A stretch of DNA of 64,000 nt from Corella eumyota. Taxonomy: Eukaryota; Chordata; Ascidiacea; Phlebobranchia; Corellidae. Made by a program: the position numbers and the translations under genes. Every line of letters begins with the position of its first letter. Position 1 is the first letter of the stretch. The stretch is taken from NCBI GenBank assembly GCA_963082875.1, contig OY720097.1:7448501-7512500 (forward strand). Reading direction: 5' to 3'. This document shows, one piece after another, positions 11,170-22,400 of this stretch. The notes under the pieces are model-generated. The model was not told where the DNA came from and did not search any database. It saw only the letters and a list, made by a program, of their open reading frames with translations.

Positions 11170-14100
11170 TTATAATTCATTTGTGCTTTGTTTATAATAT
11201 TGAAATAGAGCTTCCCAAACAGGGCTAATGACTTGTTTCCAAAACAATACATCTCTCTTCCACACTTCATGCAAAAAAGGCAGCTTATCTAAAACATTTA
11301 TTTATAAACATTAATTTATTATGCGTGCATAAGTTAGGACTATTAACGAGAAAATAACCAAAGTTTATAGTTTTAAATAACCAAAGTTTGAAGTTTTAAT
11401 TAAAGCCTTGAACCTACCACCAACTACTACAGGGCAGTAGCAGTATAAACAACCTTCAGGAAATGTCACGCACAGTTTGTGCAAGCACGTGACCTTTGAA
11501 AATGGGGGACAAGAATATTCGACGTCATTTGCTTAAAAAATAACATAATTTGTAATTATCTAAAGTTTTATGATGTTGTTGATTTTTATTTTTGGTAATT
11601 CCTTTTAAACAAGTTGTGTATTGAATAATTAGAAAGTCTAACTTATTTTTTACCTTTAACAATGTTGATGTATCTTTTTACAGTTGGTATCCAGTTACTA
11701 AACAAAGTTATTCTCCATTGGTTGAAGTCTACAATCCAAATTGTTAAGTTTTGAGAAGTCGTAGGGGAACTGGGGGTCGTGCCAGCTATAAAACAAACAT
11801 CAAAAAGTTTTAATGTTTTAGATTTTTTAGGCATAGTTGAATAAATTTGTACTTATGAACTAAATTTAAATAATACAAGCAAACAGTATTCAAAACATAA
11901 CAACTTAAATTTAAATTTTTAACGAAGTTTTTATTAGAATAAAAGGCGAATAAAATAAGTAACTTGGCAAATTTCGGAACTTAATAATAGTACTCTTACA
12001 ATAGCGCGATAAAAAAATAAAAAGAGGCGCTTTGGTCGTGATTTAGTGCACATATATATGATAATAAAGCAGTGCAAGACATAAAAATAGGTTAATTGCA
12101 AAATTAAAATAAAATACATTTTTAGGCTAAATAAAAGTATCTAAAACCACTCTATGCATAGAAATAGAAAATGACAACGATTAATGCTGTTCTCAAATTA
12201 CACAACATAATGAACATGCGTTAATTGAAAGGTGATTTAAAAAAAAGTTATTCTTGATCTACAAGATAAAATTGCACCCAACTTGGCTTAATAAAATAGT
12301 TTAAGCAATAAAAAAACAAATGAAAAATAAAAAGTATGCTAAAAAAGCTAACATTAGTTAAAAATATTTAAATATTTGTTATATTATTTAAAAAATAAAG
12401 CGAAAAACAAGAACATTGTAGGTTGAAAATTGCATTTTTTACTTCAGCTCCAAAAAATCTTTGCGACGAATGGGCTTAGCTTGATAACATGCACTAGGTT
12501 GGCAGCCAACTATCGAAGAAAACACACCACTATCAAGGCAACGAAGAGCAAATCTAAAAAGCGCATGCGTTGATTAGTTTCAAATTACAATTAGAATGTT
12601 TGCAAATCGTATTATTGTTTAATTTCTGATGAAAAATTACAAGGTCCGTTGTGAAGATAACCTTATATCTACAACTATACCAACTACTCAATCAAACAGC
12701 AATTTGGTAGTTTGCGGTAGTTTACCAAAACATGCTATATTTTTACATTTTAAAACTATTTAACACTTACATGGCAAAGTAGGGGTAACATGTGTACCAG
12801 CACAAGCTGGATCTTCATAAGTTAACACGTGACCATTTCGTGAGCACATAATTTCAGTACAGTTAGTTATAAGAATATCAGAACCTAAAAGACAAAATTT
12901 TTATAGGTTATGTAAATAGTTGCATAATCTCTGGAAGTTTTGTAATATATAAAGTTTAAACCTACCCGCAGGATAAATAACACCTTCATAAATGCATGTT
13001 ACAGCCGGTTGTGTTGTTGTGTGTACCATAGGCGCAGGAGTAGAACTTTCTAAAGTAAATAATTTAATATAATAACCACGAAAGCGTATTTTCTTACCAG
13101 TTAAAATAGATATATTAGACTATAACTATGAGCAATAATGTGACCAAGTGTTACATACTAATGATAAGATTTTTAAACGCAAATCAGTAAGTTGTGGACA
13201 GTTGTATGTATTAACGAGTTTTATTCTATGCATTTTGAATCTAGAGATGTTTTAAAGCACCTGGTAATATTTACAAAGAGTGTTTTAATTTACCTGTGAC
13301 GTCACAATTTACTTCGTCTGAACTGTCACTGCAGTCGGCTGTTCCATCGCATACCAAAAACAACGGTATGCACAATCCAGCGCCCACACATTCAAATTCG
13401 TCGTCGATGCATCCTCCATAATCTGTATCAATGGTTGTTCCAACCGGCGATGTAGTGCCTAAAAGAGCACACAACATAAAAAAAAGCACAAAAACAAGGA
13501 ACAACGACATTCTTTTTAAGCACCTTGTAAAATACTGGGTTTTAAAATCTTTCTAGCAATTTGGAACACTTAGGAAATATGCCAGTATTTGCTCTTTATT
13601 TTAACAGGTGTAGGTATGTGTTATTAGGTAGGTTACTTTGATAAGCCATTTGCAAGTTTTAGAATACCTGTTCCACCACAGTCCACTTCGTCTGAACTGT
13701 CACTACAATCTGCTGTTCCATCACATAGTAAAAACGTAGGAATACATAATCCAGTGTCCAAACACTCAAAATCGCCGTCGTCGCAAACTCCGTAATAACT
13801 CGGTTCAGTTGTAGTTGCTGAAGCTGTTGTAGCTAACAATAACAAAACAAAGTTATAACCCAAACTGCTAAATATACTAGTAACTAGGCGGGTGTAATGG
13901 TTAAAGCAAGTTTTAACAAAATGCTTTTTGGTAGCACACTTAAAAAAGAGTTTAAACAAACTTTTGTCAAATTAAAATCAATTGGCTGGTAAATTATTGG
14001 ACAAAATGATCAATAATATATCAAAACACTAAAATTTAAAGCTGGGTTGGGTTAACAAGTGTTGCCATATGTTTGGGTAGTAAAATAGTTTTTCCTAATA

Positions 14101-15511
14101 TAAAGGATAAATACTTAAAAAAGGTCTTGTGGCAATTTTTTTAATACCATTTAATACAATGGTTTAAATGCGAACATGAAAGTCCATTGACTTAGCTTCA
14201 ACTAAAAACTTTTCGATTCTATTAAAGTGCCATAGTAGCGTTTTATTCAATATTGGTAAAAATAGTAGTTATAGCGAAACCAACACACAATGAAAAAAAT
14301 TATTTTAAATTAGTCAAGGCATCTTTAATTTTAATACACGTATCTGCCTTAAATACCAGCAAATTTTAAATACTTTATCTTACATGGACAGTTTTCTTCG
14401 TCCACTGCACCAGGACAATCTTGTTCCCCATTACATACTAACGACACGTTTATACAAATTGCGCCGCCACAGTCAAAATCATTCTCACCAGTACAATCAC
14501 TGTAGTAGTAATCGTCGTCACCTGTCGTCGTTTCAACTGGGGATTGAGTAGCTACAAAAGGTTGGTTACAGTTACTTAACTATTCTTGGTAAAAATGCAT
14601 TGGTTTTGATTACAAAGCTTTATGCGGTACCTATTAATAAAACAAGTACACAATGCAAAGTGACTTCCTATTTGGGGGTTAATTATAAACAGAATATGGT
14701 TTAAAATACCATTAACTGAGGTGCAATTTACTTCGTCCGAGTTGTCGTTGCAATCTGACACCCCATCACATTGCCTTATAAGTTCAATGCACATGCCTTC
14801 CTCGGCACAATAAAATTCGTCCCGCAGACAATCGCTTTCAACGTACTCGTACTCGTCTATACATATACGTTTTGTCACGATTGGCAAAAAAACAATTTTA
14901 CTTTAACAGTTGCTTTTGTATATTTTACTTAGGTGTGTTTTGTTGCATGCTTTATGTAATAAAATTGACCGGCAGCGAAGTGAAGTGGTCAGACAGAACA
15001 CTTGTGGCTTTACATAAGGTTCTGGGTTTGATGGACTAAGTCGGGGTACTTAATGTTACTCTATGTTTAGGTCGTAAAGTCGACCTTATCACATCGAGGA
15101 TAAGTAAATGTGAAAAAAAAAATTTAAGCAAGTACGTTTCTCTTACCATTAGATTCCCGACTGTTGACAATAGATTGCGATAAAGTCTAAAAACAGAACA
15201 CTGTTAGTTTTTTTTTCGAATACAAATATTAAAAGGCAATATATGGTAGTTTCCTGTGTCGGAAAAAATGACATAACCCTTTTATAAACTCTAGTCTACT
15301 ATTGTTAACATGACTACCCCACCAACAGTCTATTTTTAATTATTCGTCATAAGTGACGCATATTTTCACTAACGCATTCATTCCATCAGGTATACGAAAA
15401 GGTAAAAACGTTTTTAAACAGTAAAATAAAGTCTAGAATTTTTTATTATTAGCTTACCTCAGTAAAAACAAATGTGCACAAAATAAGGAACTTTACAATA
15501 ACTTTTTGCAT
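11170..15511 (-). CDS. Secreted protein with four LDLa repeats and a VWC-like cysteine module
   Basis: Eleven exons: 15458-15511, 15147-15186, 14710-14856, 14384-14551, 13668-13832, 13294-13458, 12966-13049, 12771-12884, 11654-11785, 11418-11531 and 11170-11288, totalling 433 residues. Exon 1 is a signal peptide ([18 protein letters not shown]). Exons 3-6 each carry one LDL-receptor class A repeat with the calcium-site SDE signature, for example [16 protein letters not shown]. Exons 5 and 6 are recent duplicates. Exons 7-8 make a Tyr/Cys module ([11 protein letters not shown], then [17 protein letters not shown]) resembling a VWC domain. Exons 10-11 add a second Cys-rich stretch and a Trp-rich tail ending YYKQSTNEL. 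Thr/Ser/Pro linkers separate modules. Every intron after exon 2 is phase 1, the usual pattern for shuffled extracellular modules. Predicted secreted, partner unknown. A possible alternative last exon lies at 12510-12553. I do not recognise a specific orthologue. Confidence 0.85.
12510..12553 (-). other. Possible alternative last exon encoding a hydrophobic tail
   Basis: The TTTTTAG acceptor at 12554-12560 is followed by a stretch that, joined to the phase-1 donor of exon 8 (12771-12884), reads [14 protein letters not shown] then stop. This would give a 326-residue form ending in a membrane-anchor-like or GPI-signal-like tail. The longer form instead splices from exon 8 to exon 9 at 11785. The phase fit is exact but could be chance. 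No transcript evidence is available. Confidence 0.4.
14970..15112 (+). mobile_element. tRNA-derived SINE, internally deleted copy
   Basis: It has a tRNA-like head with A-box-like (GTGAAGTGGTCAGACAG) and B-box-like (GGTTCTGGGTTTGATG) segments. This is joined directly to the family 3' module (TTACTCTATGTTTAGGTCGT, then TCGAGGATAAGTAAATG). The central body present in longer copies is missing. It lies in intron 2 of the LDLa gene, opposite in orientation to that gene. Confidence 0.8.
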
Positions 15512-18500
15512 ATTGTATATATTTAAAAAAATAAATAATCTCTTGCTCTAAAAACAAAACAAAAATCAGTTGTTATTTTACAACGTTGTTTTATGACGAA
15601 TAGTTTGTTTTCGGCTGTCCAATTAGGTAACTTATATTACAGCTTAGTAAAACTATGTGGGTTTTGCCTGTTTATTTTCGTAACGCTTCAAATAGTAACT
15701 GGCATTTTGTTGACCTTTCTATAGAACTAAATAAATGCCATTGGGTTTTTGTAATTTAAATAACTCAGAATTATAAACCCCTACGATGATTTATTATAAA
15801 TTAAACAACTTTAAAGCCCTACAGAATGGTGCAATAATATATAAATGTGGCTTCTTTTTTGAAACGCTTTACTTTTGTTTGGTTTTCTATTGTGGGGCAT
15901 TTTGTCTGGGTTTTAACCATGACTTTGTTAAACAGAGAAAGGGTCTAGTTCTAAGTGTTTTTTAAGTGCTAGCAGGTACACAACAGACGTCTCGTTTTTA
16001 CCGTGTGCAGAACAATTAAACAAAACACAACACAACGCCAACGCTTTAACTTTATACATAACTGAATTCCTGAATTGTTTAATGTCTGGTTACAGTTTGT
16101 TTGCTGATACGTCTAAGCTGAAGTAAATATTTGCTATCTTGAAGTTTACTATTGTTTATTCATGTGCAGAAAGAGGCAAACTTATCTTGTACAAAATTAA
16201 ATGAAAACAATTTTCTTGATAATAACATTCCTGGCTGCAAACTTAACTAATATTTACTCTTCTTTATAACACAGTATTTAGCAAATATATTTACAGCCTG
16301 CAAGTTAACTGACATGTATTTTATAACCTTGTTAAATAAATAAATTATTTTTTTATTTTGTATCTGACTTTAGTACAAAAATATTGTTGACAAATCTGTG
16401 TTAATTTTTATGGCGCTAATAATACAGTTATGCAGGTAACAATGGCTTGATTATAGCCGGAACCTTGTAGGTTACCTGGCCGGTTTCCTTTGGGTGAATA
16501 ACGCATATATACCTGAACTAACACGTCACAAACCTTTAAAAAACTTATTTTTTATCATTAAAATGTCCACGAAAACATAAAACTCTGTTTTAACCCAGTC
16601 TAAACTCATCATTGCTATCACGTTTACTATCCACCCGTCGCGCTGTGTAATTTGACTTTGAACATTATTAGGTTTAGCCCTGTTAAAACAACGTTGACTG
16701 CCTATGTTAATGAACAATGCGCTGGGCTAATAAAATAAAATATTTTTAACATCTTTACCGGAAAATTTGAACAAATAAGAAAAAAGAGCACTCGACCGTA
16801 TAACGTGGCCGCAAACGGTGCCTTAAGCACTTTACATTTTGTGCCATATAAACGTTTTCTATGTAATAGGAAATTAAGGTGACTTATGTCGTATTAATAA
16901 ACCAACTTGGTCTAACAAGCGTTTAGTATAATTGACAAAAGCTAACCACAACTGGCTTATTAGGTTATCCAGAACCTTCCAATATACGGTACCACAGACC
17001 GTGAAAAGACAAATGATGGTATTTACATATCGGGCGTACGATATTTAAAATATTTTTTTCAACTTTTAATAACAAAACTTTATTTTTAGCTGAAACGCGT
17101 CACTGCGGCTAAACGCACGACCGAAAAGCAAAAAATTACCTTAAGATATCATTTAAAAAGAATTATACCCGATTATTCATTATTAGTTTTTCTAAGTTAA
17201 TTTTAACAGATTAAATTTGCCTTATCACGCTGTACTTTAAACTGCTGAAGGATATGAAAATTCCGTTTTGTTTTTTTTTTATTACGCAAAAAGCTATAAT
17301 TAAAACGCGTCGATACCAAAAATCAATAAACAATAATTGTCCAGTTTCTATATAGACCTTATGCTTGTAATATAATTTAAATGCCTCAATTAATTTTTTT
17401 ACTATAGCGCTAATAACACGTCTGCGTTAATTGTAAGGCCGTCTTATTAATCAAAATAAGTTGACAATCAAGTTTTAGTTAAACGATAATTTTAAAAACA
17501 CATTTTTTCTACAAAATATTTTATTTTTTCTGATAAAATTTATCTCGCGCTGTCTAATAAAACCATATTTTCTATTAACTAACACCAAAACTTTAGCCAA
17601 TAATTACAACCTTCGTAAACTAATGCGATATTTAAATCCAATTCTGATGATCCGTCCTATTTTTGTCGCGTTCAGCGCCGTATGACGTTTGGGACTGAAG
17701 AACGCAACCTAAAACTATGCTCGACTTAAATGGGTATGTAAAACGCCATTTCTTGGGCCTCACGTAATGTAATTTAAAGGAGAAAGTTACTAGTCCCGTG
17801 TTTTGTTGTTTTAATCAATACGCAGGCGTCGTTGAAAAACGCTGATTTAAATACCATCACAAAAGCTATGTACCCCAATGGAACCCATTAACTTGAATAG
17901 AATGACGTAATTAACTTTACGATAAGAAAATATTTATATTTTCAATAGGAAAATTTTTTCCATTTTTTGATATAGAGTCTAATAACGGTTTACTTTTAAG
18001 AAATTGAAAATATTTTTTTATCTTTTTTTGTAAAACTTTTTGTAAACGTGACATAGCTAGCTTATCTGTTTTACGGTTGGCTGTGAATCTGTCATACTTC
18101 GTTGCTTTTAAAAAGACCCAAAATTCCTTTTATTTAATTGGTTTTAAAACAACTTTATAAAAAAAAATTTTCCAAGATTTAACAAGAATCTACGCGATAG
18201 ATTTATTGTTAAATTACTTTTTAAATCTACTAAACTAATATTAAAAAATCTTGAAAACTAAGTGTTTAACTACATGTTTTCTAAGAAATTACAGGCAATA
18301 TAGTATCCGCTGGCTGATTTTTATTTTCTTGTTTTTTTTTCGAACCAAAAAAATCTCTAACTAACAGTGAAAGATTATTTATTTCAAAGAAGGGTAACTT
18401 TCTGTTTCTCACTGTTTTTATCTCATACAATTTAATGCAAATTTATTTTATTATAATACACTACAAATACAGGTGTTCCTGGTTTTATAGCATATTGTTA

Positions 18501-19436
18501 TGAGGCCGCAGGGCTGATGATAATTGGTTGATTGGCCGGCTGCGGTATGTGACGTCATAATTTGTAGATTTTTCTTGATTTAATAAAGGGTCACTTTTTG
18601 ATTTCTCCTTAGATAAAATCATTTTTGTTGTTTTAAACCAAACCAATTAAATGATTAATAATATTTCTAAATACAGCTTAATAAAATATTTTTACTTGGT
18701 AATATTTTTTTTTGTATTTAAAATTAGTTTTTTAAATATTTTATAGAAATTTTCTGATTATGTTTTTGTGTTGCGCCATGTCAAAATTAGCAATACAAAA
18801 TTATAGGTTATTATCAAATGTGTTCTAATTTTTAGTTCCTGTTTTATGGTGCAATATTTTACAAAGTAAAGTTCCTTATTAGTTGAAAGTTCCTTATAAT
18901 TAGTTAAACAAAAAGTGTATTTTTAAATTTCATAAAGCTAATTTCATAAAAAACGAAAGTACTTATCATAGTTTAAAATTTTGGACTTCAAAATAAAAGT
19001 TATATTTGGAATATTTTGTGTAAAAAGGTAATCGAGATTTTTAAAGAATAAATTAAGTCCTAATAACCTTAGGATTCGGAGGCAGACTTTATTTGGACTT
19101 GGGAAACCTGGTTAGGACTTAAAATTATTATTAATATAAAAATAGGATGGTAGAATTTTACATGCGTAATTTTTTATAACACTTACAAGCATAAAAATAT
19201 TCACGTTCGAAAATATATAATTTTTTGTGTTATATTTTTCTTAGTTTGTAGCTGACAATTAACTCATATTTCTACAAACAATTAATTTAATGTTTGAGGA
19301 CAAATATATATTTATAAAATAAAATGATTATAAAAAAGACCCTAAAGGGATTCCCCCTTTAGAGCATTTCAGAATGATTGACATTTTTTGATTTATTTAC
19401 ACAATTTCTGATTTATATAGCACTAAAATTGATAAT
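15512..19436. other. Intergenic region, about 3.9 kb
   Basis: AT-rich, with no open frame having splice support or family resemblance on either strand. It probably holds the promoter of the LDLa gene at its left end and that of POMT1 at its right end. One TGACGTCA site lies at 18550-18557. I see nothing else to annotate. Confidence 0.6.
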
Positions 19437-22400
19437 ATGTTGTTTCAAAAAGTAAAGTGGCCAGAAAAATATACAAATTACATTTTACAAACTCTATTAT
19501 TTCTTACCGGGGTATATACTAGATGTTCTGATCTCAATTTTCCTAATTCACCAGTGTAAGAAAACATTTTTTTTTAAATAGTTAACTCAAAATTTATTTA
19601 TTTTAAATTTTTTTTTTGTATATCCTCGATGTGGGAACGTCGATTGCGCGACTTAAACATAGAGTAACATCAGTTACTCCGACCCAGTTTCGAGTTGCCT
19701 GTGGCAGTTTGGGATATTATAGATTATAATTGCCTGATAATTATACTGCTGATCAAGTGCTGGCTCAGCAGAAGTTCACACCGTTTATAGCGCCTTACGT
19801 TCACACCGTTTATAGCGCCAAGGACGCTACAGCATGAGAACAGTGGGGATTGAACCCACGACCTCATGTGTGGTGTAGCAATTTATATTCCCCGAATAAG
19901 TAATTCAAAAAATTTCAAATTTTAATGACATTTTCTTCAATACATATGTTATTTAATCTGTTAGAAAATAAATTTTCCTTCAGGTTTGATGAGGTATATT
20001 ATGGATCTTCTTGTTCTTTATATTTTAATAAAACATTTTACATTGATGAGCAGCCTCCTTTGTTTAAAATTATTCTTTGTTCTTTTTTACCTGAAATATA
20101 TCAGAAAAAGGACTTGTGGGCACATATAGGAAAAGGTAAAAATAAATATTTTTGTTTATATGAAGTAAATTAATCCAGTTTTTTGTGGCAAAAAAGGACT
20201 GCATAGCAGTGCACAACATGAAGTATAAATACTTTTGGTATGATTTATCTTATTATAATGAAAAGTTAACTAATTTTTTGTGTTAAGAATTTGTAATTGG
20301 CATACATGGCATTGTATTCAGACTAATTCCAGCCGTTCTGGGGGTTTTGCTAATTTTGCTTGTTTATCGTCTATTATTAAATCTAAAGTTCTCTAACTTC
20401 ACTGCATTTATTACTGGACTTCTAATAACAATGGGTAAGAATATTTTTTTGTTTATGAATCTTATTTTATTGAAAAGCTTTTGAAAGAGTAGTAGTGTAA
20501 GAGTTGGTTGTTATCTTATTTTAAAAAATTGGTTGTAATCTAATTTTGTTTATGTTACTTTTAGGATATTTTACTATGTAAGCCTTCGACAAACCTTAAA
20601 AATGTTTTTTTGTGTTACAGATAATGGGATAATTGTTCAAAGCCGTTTAATGTTGAACGATTCCTTGCATCTTTTTCTTCTGGCATTTGTGTTTTTTCTA
20701 CTAACATTTGACTCATTTTGTTGCCTAATATTATTACATGTGACTATTGGACTGTTGATATCAGTAAAACGAAGCTCAACATCAATTTGGTTTCTTGTTT
20801 TTGTTGTTAGTCTTCAATCTGCTTGGGTTGTTGCAATTAATTGTTCGCGATCTCTTGTAAGTAATTTATGAGACAAAATTTTTAGGTTTTAATATTTGTA
20901 TTCATCTTTTTAATAACAATTAATTAAAATAAATTAATTTTTATTAGGCTGCACTGCTATATTTAAATTTATTTTTTATTTAATTGTTCAAAATTTAAGT
21001 AAGAAAGTTTAATAATAAATTGTAAACACTTTTTGTTTATGAAAATTTTTTTTTTGTTTATGAAAATTTAATTGTTTATGAAAATTTTTATAAAATAATT
21101 ATAATTTTTAAGGTAAAGTCTTTAATTAAATCAATACTGATCATTATTTCTTCAATTTTCATCCCATTGTTTTTATACATTTTTATACACATGGTTAACA
21201 TCAAGTTACTTAGCAACAATGGCCCTTATAGTACAATGATGTCATCAAACTTTCAGGTTGGTTATTTAAAAAAATAAAAATTTAAATCAAGTTTAAAAAA
21301 AAATAAAAATAAAAACTTTTTTATGTTAGGCTTCATTGGATGATGGCTTGTGTTCAACTGATGTTAATATTAAATATGGAGATACAATTTTGTTAAGAGC
21401 AAACGATTTAGATTATCCTTATGGTAAGTTAGTACATTTTTTTAATATTTTTGATTTAGGTGAAAATAATCAGTTTTTGTTATTTTTATATGCTCTATAA
21501 AGAAGTATTATTTATTTTAATTAATTTAAAATAAATGTTAAATTAATTATATCATTCTTTACTAAAGTTTTAAACTATTTTGCAAATATCTTTGCAGCCT
21601 CAACATCATATTACCATTATTTAACAATTTTATGTATTATCTAGCTTCTTGTTATTTGCAGTCGTACCCAATGCTTTACCCATTATTTTATTCTGATAAC
21701 AGAGGTAGTTCTGGTCAACAGGTTGTTACATGTGCTAGGAAAAAACAAACATCTTCTCAATGGAAAGTTAGTAAGCCTTTAAACATATTATGGTTGTTAC
21801 ATTTGCATAAGTTGTTATAACCTGTAAAAAAAAAATTGTTTTTTCTTTTTAATATAGTTGTATAATTTTTTAATTTAGTTTTTTTAAATCCTGAATGACA
21901 TTAACAAGAAAGGGTATATGAACTTTACATTGCATTGGAAAGAATAACAAAGTCAAATACAAATATTTCCAAATTATCAAACATTTATATATACAAAATT
22001 TTACGGTAAAATACGGCATGGTCATGTAATCAAAAATATCAAATGGCATAAATTAACCCTAACTTCAACCCTTTTCTATTTTGTATACATTTAGTACATG
22101 TGGTTCACTGGAGCATTTGGTCCATTGGATATCCGTTTGATATACATTCATCCATTTGATCCTGTATATTTTAAAGGAACTGCTTTTTTAAGATATTATG
22201 TAACATTATTTATTATATATTTTTTTAGATTGTTCATTCTGATAAAATATTGGGAAATGTTGTTAAAGATAAAGACATTGTTTGGCTACAACACCAACAA
22301 ACAGAAATATTTCTTACAACGCACGATGTTGCTGCTCCTATTTCCTATTATCATCAAGAAGTAAGTTTATTTTAATTTTTTTAATTTGGCCTACCTTACT

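Noticed and set aside
12441-12552. A second open frame in the alternative exon ([20 protein letters not shown] and onward)
   Set aside because: It has several cysteines and looks protein-like, but it does not fit the phase of the upstream donor, so it would not be read after exon 8.
21597-21644. Earlier AG acceptor for POMT1 exon 7 at about 21596
   Set aside because: It follows a good pyrimidine tract, but in the phase left by exon 6 it meets a stop. The later AG at 21643-21644 keeps frame and aligns with the family.
22098-22228. Open frame inside POMT1 intron 7
   Set aside because: Exon 7 and exon 8 join in phase and align continuously with the family without it.
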